Part shown: one piece after another, positions 24,501 to 34,440 of the stretch
Layout: each line of letters starts with the position of its first letter
How positions within the stretch are numbered: position 1 is the first letter of the stretch
Assembly (NCBI GenBank): GCA_934045905.1
Contig: OW203764.1
Location: 28,322,954-28,386,953 of the forward strand
Direction of reading: 5' to 3'
Source: Leuctra nigra
Taxonomy: Eukaryota > Arthropoda > Insecta > Plecoptera > Leuctridae
DNA length: 64,000 nt
The notes under the pieces: model-generated
What the model saw: only the letters and a program-made list of their open reading frames with translations
Databases searched by the model: none
Told to the model about the DNA's origin: nothing
Program-made: the position numbers and the translations under genes

Positions 24501-25382
24501 TGTTTAAATCCTGACATACAAGGGCCCCCCCTTGCCCCCCCCCCCCCCCCCCCCCCCCCGTGGATGCCCATGATGGTAAAATGGAGACCAGTGAAAAGAG
24601 ATGTATAATAGTGCGAAGATACCACCTACACCTGCACAAGAATAAGCTGAAAATAAGTTTAAAGTGCTACAAAACAGTAACTGCTGTCAAAAAAGTTTTA
24701 AAAAAATTGAAAATTTTCATGTCCCATCACTAGGTATACATCACAGTCACATTTTGATTGAGCGTGCAAAGGGAGTGACTCCTTTTGGGCTCTTTTTGTA
24801 CGTGCATGTTTTTTTTTGTCTGTTAGTAACCAATACACAGGTCGCAACATTTCACCGATCTATCTGAGTCAATAAAATCTCTTCTGATAGGTACTATTCT
24901 ATTTAAATGTCAATACCTAAGTATATATCAATCTCTACCAATTGGGCTGAAAACTTGTAAAATAAGAGAAAATGGTAGGTACCAAGTCTCAATGTCCATG
25001 CAAAATTTGAACTAAATCGGAACATTTTTGACTTTTGACCAATCGGAAAAAAATTTACATTTTTGAACCAATCAGAGGACAGCTCTCAAAATCTGTACAC
25101 AATTAAGTTGGAATGATATTAGTATGTGTGCAAATTTCAGCTTGATGAGAAAAACAATTGTGACCTGTGGCGTCGGGCCGAAGCACAAAAAAACCCAGAG
25201 AAAGTGACCAAAAGTGCAGAATGAAGTCGCTCGCTACGTACTTTTCCTGTATCCTGTTTATTTTTCTTCTTAGGGTCAACTTTTTTTCCATCAACAATCT
25301 TCTTTTGACTCTTTTTGGGTCCATCATCGACATCATCATCAATACGTAGAACAGCAAATCTTGAAGCTACTGCCAGAGGCAT
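13805..25382 (-). CDS. GKAP1: GKAP1-like: G-kinase-anchoring protein
   Basis: Six coding exons, 5' to 3' on the minus strand: 25242-25382, 21769-21891, 20292-20543, 19787-20054, 16237-16388, 13805-13840 (TGA). Together they give 323 residues; human GKAP1 is 366 as I recall. Family landmarks appear in order: ASRFAVL at the N-terminus, a lysine-rich stretch, EQWAEWQKKDAE, VDLHQAMLLSKVDYEKNKD, DGAFFDRIKDDA, then a coiled-coil-like segment (KDQEISTLNEEVKKLKEEL) running into NGEMKDKAQLL and SSLHILLEQERSK, and the tail SKKRVASESMQ. The Met of GEMKDK is split across introns (A|TG). Intron three (20055-20291) starts with GC (GAG|GCAAGT) instead of GT. The start is the first ATG, right after a probable acceptor at about 25397, so a non-coding first exon is likely. 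Known family role: anchoring cGMP-dependent kinase I, Golgi-associated. Introns carry many MITEs. Confidence 0.9.
13910..14191. mobile_element. foldback MITE, piggyBac-like, copy 1
   Basis: Arms of about 130 bp begin GCTGGGTTCCCATACTTCGC and end with the complement; TTAA follows at the right (14192-14195) while the left flank reads TAAT. A relative with shared outer arms is at 53150-53578. It lies in the last GKAP1 intron. Confidence 0.7.
14371..15275. repeat. GAGCGAGC-ended dispersed repeat, fuller copy
   Basis: Starts ATTGAGCGAGCAAAACGAGG and ends GCTCACTCATCAACGCGTTA followed by GAGCTTTTTCCTAG. The ends are weak inverted repeats of each other (TTGAGCGAGC / GCTCGCTCAT in other copies). The body is built from degenerate phrases: gatcaagctgaaattttgca, ccaatcggtcaagtatt, caaatcctccaatg. 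Interrupted by the MITE at 14569-14690. Class unknown. In the last GKAP1 intron. Confidence 0.5.
14569..14690. mobile_element. palindromic MITE, TTCTATAACT-ended, copy 2
   Basis: Ends AGGTGGGATTCTATAACT and GAGTTATAGAATCAGGGCCC, the same pair as at 10754-10860 in inverted orientation. Flanked by GGTTGG on both sides (14563-14568, 14691-14696). Sits inside the dispersed repeat 14371-15275. Confidence 0.65.
15276..16236. other. GKAP1 intronic sequence, nothing recognised
   Basis: No bounded repeat or conserved frame recognised between the dispersed repeat and the 16237-16388 exon. Confidence 0.35.
17022..17369. mobile_element. MITE with TTA TSD (PIF/Harbinger-like), copy 2
   Basis: Ends AGCCGCGTTTACAAC and GTTGTAAACGCGGCT, perfect inverted repeats flanked by TTA (17019-17021, 17370-17372). 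Aligns over its whole 348 bp with 11569-11920. The cleaner ends suggest it is the younger copy. In a GKAP1 intron. Confidence 0.85.
17651..18388. mobile_element. hAT-like element with GGTTCCGGTTC arrays
   Basis: Ends CAGGGACCCGAACC and GGTTCGGGTCCCTG, flanked by GTGAAAAC (17643-17650, 18389-18396), a perfect 8-bp duplication. About 150 bp inside each end are arrays of AAAGGTTCGGGTTCCGGTTC-like units, running inward at the left in the reverse sense of those at the right. The centre is AT-rich and non-coding. In a GKAP1 intron. Confidence 0.85.
18783..19381. mobile_element. 600-bp foldback element, copy 1
   Basis: Arms start with TTGCAACAGAAG and end CTTCTGTTGCAA, and pair over most of their length through GTTAATTTCCCATGTTAATT, CGATTTTGACGAAACTTGGC and TTTGGGAAATATGG. 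A relative is at 32581-33195 and a fragment near 33690. No target duplication could be assigned. In a GKAP1 intron. Confidence 0.7.
21106..21219. mobile_element. small palindromic element
   Basis: AAATTACGATAAGC at the left and its complement at the right, with further pairing inside (GATGCCA / TGGCAT). About 114 bp, AT-rich outer flanks, no clear TSD. In GKAP1 intron two. Confidence 0.5.
21270..21756 (+). mobile_element. 3' end of a LINE with a GA-expanded segment
   Basis: Aligns with 45810-46176: both contain GCCACATRAAGAGGATGGGA, GTTGGAGGCTGAGAGACA, GAATTTGTGGAA and CCGGTTTCCA, then a GGATTATTATT-like tail. This is the C-terminal reverse-transcriptase tail and 3' end of a LINE; the reading frame is broken. 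It stops just before GKAP1 exon 21769-21891. Confidence 0.65.
21454..21519. repeat. (GA)33 microsatellite
   Basis: Uninterrupted AG/GA dinucleotides, 66 bp. At the corresponding place the related LINE copy near 45955 has only about four GA units, so the array grew inside the LINE sequence. Confidence 0.95.
22224..22950. mobile_element. hAT-like element, 8-bp TSD CCTTATAC
   Basis: Ends CAGGGCTGCCG and CGGCAGCCCTG, flanked by CCTTATAC (22216-22223, 22951-22958). Subterminal AAATCCGTAAAAA-type words recur at both ends. An end fragment of the same family is at about 60705-60769. In GKAP1 intron one. Confidence 0.85.
23862..24386. mobile_element. hAT-like element, 8-bp TSD GTTGAAAC
   Basis: Ends TAGGGCTCCCAT and ATGGGAGCCCTA, flanked by GTTGAAAC (23854-23861, 24387-24394). 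It contains the G/C-rich module beginning GGGTCCGGGGCGCATAGCCC at 23971 that also appears in two other hAT-like elements of this window. In GKAP1 intron one. Confidence 0.85.
24535..24559. repeat. poly-C tract (25 C)
   Basis: An uninterrupted run of 25 C, preceded by another C run of seven at about 24524. Length may be imprecise because homopolymers are error-prone in sequencing. Confidence 0.85.
24758..25140. repeat. fragment of the GAGCGAGC-ended dispersed repeat
   Basis: Starts ATTGAGCGTGCAAAGGGAGT and continues with caccgatctatctgag, accaatcgg and accaatcagagg phrases. The terminal CAACGCGTT block is absent. Ends close to GKAP1 exon one. Confidence 0.45.
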
Positions 25383-25526
25383 TGTAGGTAGGTACTGTAA
25401 TAATCAAAACATTATACTAATAGTGTTAATTTTCAATGATTTTCTAGGGTGGTTTTTTTAAAACTTACAACGAGGCTTGTGGTCACTAACATGGATCTAG
25501 GTAGATTAAGAAGTATCCGACATTAA

Positions 25527-26205
25527 CCCTACAAGTGCCCACTGTCGATTTTTTTCGTCACTTGAAACTGTATTTCTAGTGCCACTGTCGATTTTTTCGA
25601 CACTTCGTAAATTTGGAGCCCTGAGTTTGATTTAAGGGCGCAAAGAGTATTTTGTTGGTGGATTTTGTGTATTTGATCAACAGTGGATCAATTGTTGATC
25701 TGGATCAGTCGATAAAATAACTTTAGAGGGGCGTGAAAAAAGTATTCATAAAGATGGCGGGGAATTCTCGCCTATTGTTAGGTATACCATGTGTGCAATA
25801 GAAGGTGCGCAACAACTGAAATCGACATATCTTTTATTCTATTGCAGATAATTGTTTAGGCGTTTTTTTTTTTGGTTTTTTCTCTGCAATGTAAATAATG
25901 TGTATTTTGATAAAAATTATTAAACCTTACCTTATGGTCTTGAGTAAAATGTGCCAAAAATTTTTGCAAAATCCTTTTTTATTTGAAATAAAATTTTTAA
26001 ACAATAAATTATGATTTACAATTAATATTTTGAAAAAATTTAATTTCATGCACTCATATGATTTTTTTAGAGTGTTCTGAAACTTTTAAAAACTAATCCT
26101 AATATTGTTGAATTATTTTATCTAAAAAGAAATTTTCTATGTCCTCATCTCTGCTAAATAAGGCTGGCAGTTGCACTACACTTTTTAGCCTTGGCACTTG
26201 CAGGG
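25527..26205. mobile_element. piggyBac-like non-autonomous element, complete
   Basis: Ends CCCTACAAGTGCC and GGCACTTGCAGGG, flanked by TTAA (25523-25526, 26206-26209). The TTAA-CCC...GGG-TTAA layout is that of piggyBac. No transposase frame. Relatives: 1-697 and 1841-1894. It lies just upstream of the GKAP1 start codon, probably in a 5' UTR intron. Confidence 0.8.
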
Positions 26206-26339
26206 TTAAAAAACAAATTTCTCTGATAATAAATAACATCGTAGGTAACAACGGAACGAACAAACACTAAATTGATGACCTTTGCCTCTTGACAGAGAGC
26301 TGTGATTACAAGTCATCTCCAGTTACAAAGGCGTATTCA

Positions 26340-26480
26340 GGGCTTTGTCTAAAAAAATATGCACAAAAACGCAAAAAAAATACTCATAAAAATTACAGAT
26401 CATGTCAAAAAACGTACCAAAATGCTTAGAATTGAGTTAAAATATCAAAAAATTTCCGGGGACTCAGCCCGAAAATAGCT
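26340..26480. repeat. short dispersed repeat fragment
   Basis: Shares AGATCATGTCRAAAAACGTACC-like and AAATGCTT..ATTG..GTTAAAAT phrases with about 33540-33650. Boundaries and class unknown. Confidence 0.35.
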
Positions 26481-26699
26481 AATTGAAGCTTCACTGTGAT
26501 TCAAAATTGGACCAAAACGAATGACTTTGACCGAAAATTTTCTTATTGGCAGTTAACGAACTGTAAACATAGGTAGCTTAAAAACTGTGTCGAGTACCTA
26601 CTAGTCAGTTGACCATGGAATATCCCTAAACTAGGCACAATACACTGCATTTCTAGAGGACTATTCAGCGCCTGAAGGCATGCCAGAACGAAGGGCCAA

Positions 26700-26939
26700 A
26701 ATTTTAGCTGTAACCTCAGAAATGGGGGGGGGGGGGGGGCATAAAGTTGACGTTCGTCCAGCCGAAGCGGCCGGGGGGTGGTTTACAACTACTGGGCCAG
26801 GTGGATCGGCTCAGGTCAAGGTAGAGCAGGTAACCGGAGTTAATGAGGCGTGCACTCGGGATTTTTATTACTTTGAGTAGTATATATTTACATACATATT
26901 TTATATGTCAGTCTTTATAATAGCAAGTGTTTTCATACG
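26700..26939. other. spacer with a G homopolymer
   Basis: A run of about 17 G lies near 26705-26721. The 66-codon open frame across it is low-complexity and not gene-like. Nothing else recognised. Confidence 0.35.
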
Positions 26940-26958
26940 TATTTTAAGTAATTGTGCC

Positions 26959-27007
26959 GTGACGGTTTGTTCCGATGAAAAGGTTTGTCATCGGAACTAA
27001 CCGTCAC
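26959..27007. repeat. short near-perfect hairpin
   Basis: Two 20-bp arms, GTGACGGTTTGTTCCGATGA and TCATCGGAACTAACCGTCAC, pair with a single mismatch around a 9-base loop. No poly-T stretch or flanking target duplication identifies it as an RNA gene or a MITE. Confidence 0.7.
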
Positions 27008-28030
27008 CACTGCCATGCAATCACCCGATGGTTCCGAAAACGTCCACATCATTGTGGAAGCTATTAATAAAATCTAAATTGTAATTATTTTGGCTAAAAT
27101 TTGCCAATTTCCTAAAATAAAACCACCCTGCAACATTTTTAATTATCAATTATTCTATGTCATCCATACAATGAATACTTCACGTTTAATTAAAGTTCAC
27201 TTTTTGTGGTGCAGTGGACTAATTGTAGTAGGTAGTACCTAGAAAGGGTAGGGCGAGGACAATAGAGTGGCGGTCGCACTGGCCGAAACCCGGAACATCT
27301 TGGCTGGCACTTGACTGTCAGTTGCACAATGGGGCATAAAGTATTTTTCCGCTGTTAAACATAGCTTTTAAAAGACATGCACTGACAACACAATGACCTC
27401 AAGTCAATATTGGCAGCCAGACCATTGGTCGATAGGGTTGAATGTCATTAGAACCACGGCTCAAACCCAACAGTAGGTCTACTAGGTACCTACCTACTCA
27501 TAGTACAACCCTCTGCCTACTGAATCAACAATAGGATCACACATGTGCTCCTTTAGCAACGTTTTGTTAACACATAGCTTTCAGTTTAGTTTACAAAGTT
27601 CCTCACCCAACCAGCTAGCCTACCTACCAAATAGACAAGTACCTACCTAGGTACCTATGCATACCTACTAGGTAGGTATACCTAAGCATAGTTCTACCTA
27701 CTTACTACGTGCATACTAAAACAATTTCTTACATTATTTGTTGTCAATGCTGTAAAAATCAGTCTCCAAAGTACCTAAACCAGTTCAAGAGACAATGTTG
27801 TGCTCAGTAAATTAATTAACTAGGACCGGCGTTTACTCCAAACTCCACAGACAGTCTAGACAAAACCAACTCCACTTGTGACAAAAATTACAACAAATCA
27901 AAAGTGGTCAAAAAGTGGTTACAAAACGAACCGAAGACACGACCCAAAAGATTGACAAGAGTCACAACTCACAAGAAGACCGACAAGCAGAATAAATGCT
28001 AGCGCGTGTGGTGCTCACTCCGGTAACTAC
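27008..28030. other. spacer, GGTACCTACC-rich
   Basis: About 27480-27700 is dense in GGTACCTACCTA-type palindromic words. No gene or bounded element recognised. Confidence 0.35.
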
Positions 28031-28039
28031 ACAAATCTG

Positions 28040-28110
28040 CGGCAGCCATCTTTCTTTATTCGAAGATCACGTGACCATGGAGTTTCAGAAGCTCGGAAGT
28101 GACGTCAGAT
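28040..28110. promoter_or_regulatory. candidate promoter with E-box, CRE and YY1-like sites
   Basis: Within 70 bp are the palindromes TCACGTGA (28067-28074) and TGACGTCA (28100-28107) and GCAGCCATCTTT (28042-28053), the complement of an AAGATGGCTGC YY1-like site often found near start sites. On the minus strand a possible donor (CTT|GTGAGT) follows at about 27970. This fits a non-coding first exon of GKAP1, whose ATG is 2.7 kb away behind an acceptor. The link is inference. Confidence 0.45.
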
Positions 28111-29610
28111 AGTACATGTTATTATCACAAGCAGTCGGACACAGCCGATCTTTGCCGAATATTGCCGAAACATGCATTTTTTGGTTTCAAATATTTTCAA
28201 ATTCAAATCTAAAGGGTAAGATATTTTATTAGTTGGTACTTAAATCTAATCAGAACAGCATAATAGTAATATAATAAAAATATAAAATGTAAGACCTCCT
28301 AGGTAATTTAATTAATTACCTACCTACTCTATGAAAATACTCTCTCTTATCATCATTTTTATCTGTATGTTTTTGTACTGCGTTAATAAAAAATAAAAAG
28401 ATAGGTACTTCGTTGGGGAGATCACGGTATTTTTTTCAGATAGTGTTCAATTTTGCTGTACTCACTCATTGGTATCCCTTAAACAGCACTTCAAAAAATA
28501 AAATAATTCCCGAGAGTGATTTTCGAAAAACGCAGATGATTAGAATCTTTGATCTATTTACTTTCATTAAAAAAATATAAACCAATATCATCGTGTGCTA
28601 AATAAAAATTTATATGCGAGAGTCAATTCAAATTGGAATCAAGTCAAATTACTTGGACAACACGGGATTGCTCAAGATAGTTAGAACTGGCACTAAATGC
28701 TTACTACAGATACTACCTTGACTTTCATGAAAGTAAACTCTAGGTGTAAGCTCAGCAAGCTCAGCCATCATGACTCCACACAAATCAAAATTTCCAAAGT
28801 ACGATGTTGCCATATTGTACCATATTGTTAAAATTATAGAAAAAATCATCCAATATCCAATTCAAAACTAACTTCTTTGGGGCAGTAATACTGCTCTAAA
28901 TAATAAGATATCGTATAAATACCATTTAAATGTTGTCTATTTCAACTACCCAGTATATTATAAAAGTATGTGCTAATAAGAATTTATAAACGTGATTTTT
29001 TTACACTTAATAAATTAGTGAAAGCTCTCCAATACTTCAGAAAATCGATCGATCCTGCCACATTAATCCTACAATCAAATGACGAGCCTTCTTTGAAAAT
29101 GCAGCTTGTCCAAAAACATCAATCATCAAAAACATCAACATCAATCAGACTCTTAGTCCAGAGTCTAATCGGTTTGACCCCCCCACTAATTGCAACATTT
29201 GAGTATTTCATGTCGTTGGATTCAGAAAAAATAACTGTATGACATACTAAAAGTCTACCAAAATCAAACTAGGGTGGCTACACGTCTGATGGGTCAATTA
29301 GTGAAAAACAAATGACACAAAATATTTATTTTTTGAAATTACCCTCATGAATTACTTTTTCCAACATTTCAACTATATTTAAGTATAAAAGAATCATAAA
29401 ATGTAATTTAACTTGCAACTCCTGTCTTACAGCGAGGTTTCAATTTATTACCTTCCGAGATTGAACAAAACTTAACACATGAGGTATAGGGAAATCATTT
29501 CGTTTTTGGTTTGTAACTTTAAAATAGCACACGTTGGTATTGTTTCAAATTTTTTCCTAATAAGTTTTTTGTTCAAAGTTGGGACAACACAAAAATAAGA
29601 TCTACATTAT
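28111..29610. other. spacer, nothing recognised
   Basis: AT-rich. A 90-codon open frame at 28970-29242 has no recognisable motif or splice context and is not called as a gene. Confidence 0.35.
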
Positions 29611-30552
29611 TGAGCGAGCGTAGCGAGCGTCACCACGGTACTTTTACGGCACTTTCTCTGTGTGTTTTTTTGTTGTTTTTTTGTTTGTTTTTTGTCTGCA
29701 CTGCCCAGATCAAACCGCACAATCAATCGATCTGAAATTTTGCATACGTACTAACGTAATCTATGATGCGGTCTCTGGGATCGTTTTTGAAAGGGATCCT
29801 GTGATTGGTTCAAATTTAAAAAAAATATCTTTCGATTGGTTGGTCCGTTCAATTTGAAATTTTGAGAAGTCATTACGACCAACATTTTGCCCAATAAAAC
29901 AAAATTTCATCCAAATCCTCCCATTGGTTAAAAATTTAAAAAAAAAAGACATGTGTTTTTTGAAATTTAAACTAGAACCGTATGACCGATCAACTTAAAA
30001 CTTTGCATGATCATTAGGACCAACATTATCTGTATTTTTGACTACTTTCAGACTAATCTGTGTTTAAATCCAAAAGTAATTGACATTTTACGGACATTTT
30101 GCGTGTTAGCCGTCAAATTTCTCGAAAATTTTGATCACGGCTACTTTGACTCTTCAGTTCTAATCCAAGGTAGTTAAGCAAAAACTTTTAAACGCATATG
30201 AAATTAATAATGACCGTTCAACAGATCGATCTGATATTGTGTACACACACTTATATCATATGAGTGGTCCCAGGTATATTTTTTTAAAGAGATTCTGTGA
30301 TTTTTTAATATTTACTGGGAACGTAGTTCAATTATAAAGGTTCAATAGGTTCAATCGATCAACTTAAAACTTTGCATGGTTATTGGGACTAATATTTGAG
30401 TGATATTTGGAGATTTTTAAACAAGTCTGTGAAAAATTCAAGAATTATTGGCTTTTAATGATATTTTCGATAGACGCAGAATTTCGGTTCGAGGTGTTGC
30501 GCGTATCCGTGCTCGCTCATCAACGCGTTTCACAGAGCGTTTTCCTAGTTAG
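29611..30552. repeat. GAGCGAGC-ended dispersed repeat, fullest copy
   Basis: Starts TTGAGCGAGCGTAGCGAGCG and ends GCTCGCTCATCAACGCGTTT followed by GAGCGTTTTCCTAG. The body contains several degenerate units, each with a gatcaacttaaaactttgca-like and a caaatcctcccattggtt-like phrase, so it looks like diverged tandem units of roughly 150 bp. Non-coding; class unknown. Confidence 0.5.
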
Positions 30553-31395
30553 CCTAAATGTGACACGATTTTACCTACTGGTCTGCCATAAGATAACGGG
30601 GAAGAAAAAAACCCAATTTATCTCAGAAACTAGACACGAGAAGTGTTTAATTTTTTATTATCAATAAGTAGACAAAAAATTATGAAAATCTGAGACTATG
30701 CCCGATTGGATGAGCCACATTAAATTACAGGTTAACGTAAACATATCGAATTTGGTGTCCAATGAAAGCTTCATTCATTTAGAGTTCAGAAAAAAATACA
30801 AAAAAATCCAAGGTCAAATATTCATTAAAATAGCCAGAATGGCCGCCATAGATGTATGTGACTTAAAATGCCTACCTGTCCGCATCTGAAAAGCTACAGA
30901 CGTGATTTTGGTGTCAATCTTGGTGTCAATGTCAATACAATCGTGTGTGTGTAACATAACATCAAAAGCCTACCTAAATCAAAATAGTGCTAGGATAATA
31001 ATTTGTGAATTTGTGGAAAAAACTATGGATTTTTAGATTAAATGTTTAGTTCTTGCAAATATGTATCTCAATTTTACCCTCCCGAACATTTTTGTAAGAG
31101 GAGACTTTTGATTCGACCCTGAATTTTCAAATTGGCGGCCAATGAACAATGCATTGGCCACTGCAGTTTCAATGTCTCAGTTCCCGTTGATCCGATTTTA
31201 ATTATTTTTCTTTTATATTGACGCTTAAAAATGTCTTCATCCTTTTTGTAATCATATCTCGAACAGTTAAAAAGTTATATTTAAAATTACTGATAATTTG
31301 ACTTTTGGATTTTCGTTTAAAATTTTTGTGTGCATGTCCCCGCAAAACATTTGTCAAATAAAATAGTTTGGAAATTTCATTAGCTGTCCCGTTAT
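30553..31395. other. spacer, nothing recognised
   Basis: AT-rich, with an 86-codon frame overlapping its left part that has no recognisable motif. Confidence 0.3.
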
Positions 31396-32094
31396 CAGGG
31401 ACGACGCTAAGGGGGGGCCTGCCCCCCCTAAACATCTGCTCGCCCCACCCCCCTTGTGCCCCCCCCCCCCCCAAACCAAATGTGGGAAAATAAATATCTT
31501 GAAAGGCAGTGGTGCTATACATTTCTTTAATTTTTTTCACTGTTCAAATTATGAAATAAAACTTTAGCCGACATTGTTTTGCAAATGGGCGACTTTAGTA
31601 TGCCAGACAGACATAATGAAGTTCCTAAAAAGTATAATAAGCAGGGTTGGCAAAAATGGATAAGATAAGGAAAGATCTTGGAATGGAGACTCTAAGTTTC
31701 AAATTATGAAAGGAGAGAGAGATTGAAATGGTTTGGTCGGGCACCACTTATTCCTCTAAGGTTTGGTCGATTGAAAGGGATGGGACAAGAGAGGATACCG
31801 AGAAGGAAGGCAGATAGAGCAGCAATGGGAGGGAAAAGAAAGGCAGGGAGACCGCGAACGAAGTGGATGAGTGGAGTGAAGGTGGCTGTGGAAGAAAGAG
31901 GAGAGTCTTGGGAAAAGGTAAAAATGGTGGGAAGACAGTTCATAAAAATTAGTGTAGGGATAAGTTTTTGAAGGTTTCAGTTAATTATCCCCACGCCACA
32001 ATATGAAAATAATATACATGTGAAAATACGTGTGCCCCCCCTACAAAGTTTATTGCCCTACCTAGGCCCCCCCTGTATCCTAGCGTCGTGCCTG
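31396..32094. mobile_element. hAT-like element carrying a LINE fragment
   Basis: Ends CAGGGACGACGCTAAGG and, at the right, the complement of CAGGCACGACGCTAGG; both sides then enter a GGGGGGGCC run. Flanks CCCGTTAT (31388-31395) and CCCGTGAT (32095-32102) are a 7-of-8 duplication. Inside is a piece of LINE 3' coding sequence (about 31660-31975). Confidence 0.7.
31660..31975 (+). mobile_element. LINE C-terminal fragment inside a hAT-like element
   Basis: Translates with LKWFGRAPL and RKAGRPRTKW, the WFGH/GRPRxRW signature at the end of LINE reverse transcriptases seen also at 45810-46176. Broken and short; a dead fragment. Confidence 0.55.
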
Positions 32095-32097
32095 CCC

Positions 32098-32272
32098 GTG
32101 ATATAAAAATTGTGGGATTTCAAGTCAACAGGAGCTGATAAAATAGGTTTTAAACATTCAGAAAATATGAATACTGGGATTTTGCCATCTCAAGGGTAGT
32201 TTCAGTTTCTAAACCCATTTTCTCAGCTCCTGTTGACTTGATACCCCACAAATTATATATCATATTATGAAA
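32098..32272. mobile_element. foldback element next to the hAT-like end
   Basis: GATATAAAAATTGTGGG, AAGTCAACAGGAGCTGA and AGGTTTTAAAC-like blocks at the left pair with TTTCTCAGCTCCTGTTGACT and CCCCACAAATTATATATC at the right. The hAT-like target duplication is at its left edge, so that element may have inserted at or in this foldback. Confidence 0.55.
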
Positions 32273-32580
32273 GCCATTAAAATTTCCCCGACACGCTTTA
32301 TCACACTTTTCGAGACCCCCCCCCCCCCTAAAAGGACGACACAAAACTATCTCTATAGCCCCCCTTAAAATAATTTTTCTGACTAAAATGTATCGGAATT
32401 TGTAATTTTTAACAAAATGTCAGTTCTCTACATCAACTGAAATTTAAAATGCTTGAAAATATCTCCAGACCCCCTCCCCCCTGCACACTGTGTCCGATAC
32501 TAGTGACCCCCCCCTCCCCTCCCCGCCTGAAGCGTGATGTCCTTTATGCACAGCCCCTTTGTAGTCCAGGAATAATAGGG

Positions 32581-33195
32581 TTTGACCCGAAACAAATTGA
32601 TACATTTGGTTTTTTGGTGTCATTCTCTTTAGAAAAATGCCCTCTACAACATATCAAAAGTCCCCAAAAATCCGCGCACCGGAAGTACTTTTAATTCACT
32701 TTTTAAGTTAATTTCCCATGTTAATTCCATCTTCAAAAAAAAAAAAAATTTTAATGTAACTCCGATTTTGACGAAACTTGGCAGAATTGATCAACATCCT
32801 AAATGAACACAATAGCTCTTTAGCGTGTTTCTCTAAATCTTATCGTTTGGGAAATATGGGTCTTGCAAAACGTCAAATTACACTCAAAGTGACTAAAATA
32901 TGACTTTTCAATGGGCCAAATTTCCCAAACGATAAGATTTAGAGAAACACGCTGAAGAGCTATTTGTGTTCATTTAGGATGGTGAACAATTCTGCCAAGT
33001 TTCGTCCAAATCGGAGTTACATGAAAACATTTTTTTTTAGAAGACGGAATTAACATGTGAAATTAACTTAAAAAGTGAATGAAAAGTACTTCCGGTGCGC
33101 GGATTTTGGAGGATTTTGGATATGTTGTAGAGGGCATTTTTCTGAAGAGAATGACACCAAAAAACCAAATGTATCAATTTGTTTTAGGTTTGGTC
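32581..33195. mobile_element. 615-bp foldback element, copy 2
   Basis: Same family as 18783-19381: shared GTTAATTTCCCATGTTAATT, TGACGAAACTTGGCAGAATT and TTTGGGAAATATGG. Outer arms, AAACAAATTGATACATTTGG and its complement, differ from copy 1, so the conserved part is the inner arms. No clear TSD. Confidence 0.65.
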
Positions 33196-34440
33196 AATAT
33201 TTGCAGTATAATGACTGGACTATTGCATGTCTGATCTACGGTCTGATTGGCATGGAATGCGACCTTGACATTCTACTCTCAACTGTCAAGCTATAGTTGT
33301 TTATGGTTATTTATAGCTCAATTTTGAAAACGATTTAATGACTTTAAAATCAAGTAAAATATCTGTAATTATAATGTTAATAAATTGTTTCCAATAGATT
33401 GTTGGATAGCCATGAAATAAAGGGATTGACTTTATATTTCAAGATCAATCACATTCTTACAGTGAATGGAATTTATACCTAAAGTGCTCCTAAAATATCA
33501 GGGCATCATTGGGCATCGGGGCCTCCATCACCCCGAAATCAGGGATTCATCTAAAAAAATAAGCACATTTAAAATAATAATACCTATGTGTGAGATCATG
33601 TCGAAAACGTACCAAAATGCTTTATATTGCGTTAAAATTCAAATTCCATGTCAACTCACCTAAGCATTTATATCAATGTTTAAAACGACCCCCTCCGATT
33701 TTGATAAAACTTGGCAGAATTTGTCACAATTCAAAAGAAACATATACCTTCATATTTTTTTGTTTTTTCCGTATACTTTTGGAGTTCCAGGCCCTCCAAA
33801 ATCAGCTTTTTGGTTACTCCTTGTGAACTATTCTAACTTTTACTTACCTATACATCATACACTCATATTATTTTACCACGTTTTGAAGTTTTGGAGCGTG
33901 AGCTTTCTAATAAAAGGTGGGCAATTCTGGGTATGGTCAATTAAAGGGACAAAAACCAAAATTTCGACTTTCAAATGCCCCCCCCCCCTCCCTTTTAAAC
34001 GAGCGTTTTTTAAATTTTCAATAATATATATTGTAGTCATTCAGTAATTCTACCTGTAATACACAAAAAATCTCCTAAAATCTCCCTCTCCTAAAATTTT
34101 TGGCGAGGCCCCGCTTTTGGTTTTAAAATTGCAGTTTGCGTGCAATATTAATATGATGCAATAACGAACGAATATTGAAAGTTTAAAAATGTAAAATCAA
34201 TCCATGGAGTCCCAGCAAAGTCTGTGTTCTCGTGGTTCTAATTCTAATATTCTAATATATTATTATTATATATAATATAAATATTTTGCTAGGCAAATTA
34301 ATTTATTTTATCTTCAAAACCTGACAAATGCATAGGTAATACCTAGCTGAAAATGGTATCCTATTATTTGAGTGTTTACGTGGTTTTTCTCGACTTGAAA
34401 AAGTGTTTCTTAAATCACATTTTCAAATAGTTTCCGCCAA
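33196..34440. other. spacer with repeat fragments
   Basis: A fragment of the foldback family lies at about 33690-33730 (CTCCGATTTTGATAAAACTT) and of the 26340-26480 repeat at about 33540-33650. Open frames here are low-complexity; a C run occurs at about 33977. No gene. Confidence 0.35.

Noticed and set aside
28970..29242. 90-codon open frame in spacer
   Set aside because: No recognisable motif, splice context or promoter; expected length by chance in this sequence.
30490..30552. tRNA-like block (GGTTCGAGGTG...)
   Set aside because: No cloverleaf or matching A box; the block belongs to the dispersed repeat's terminal sequence.
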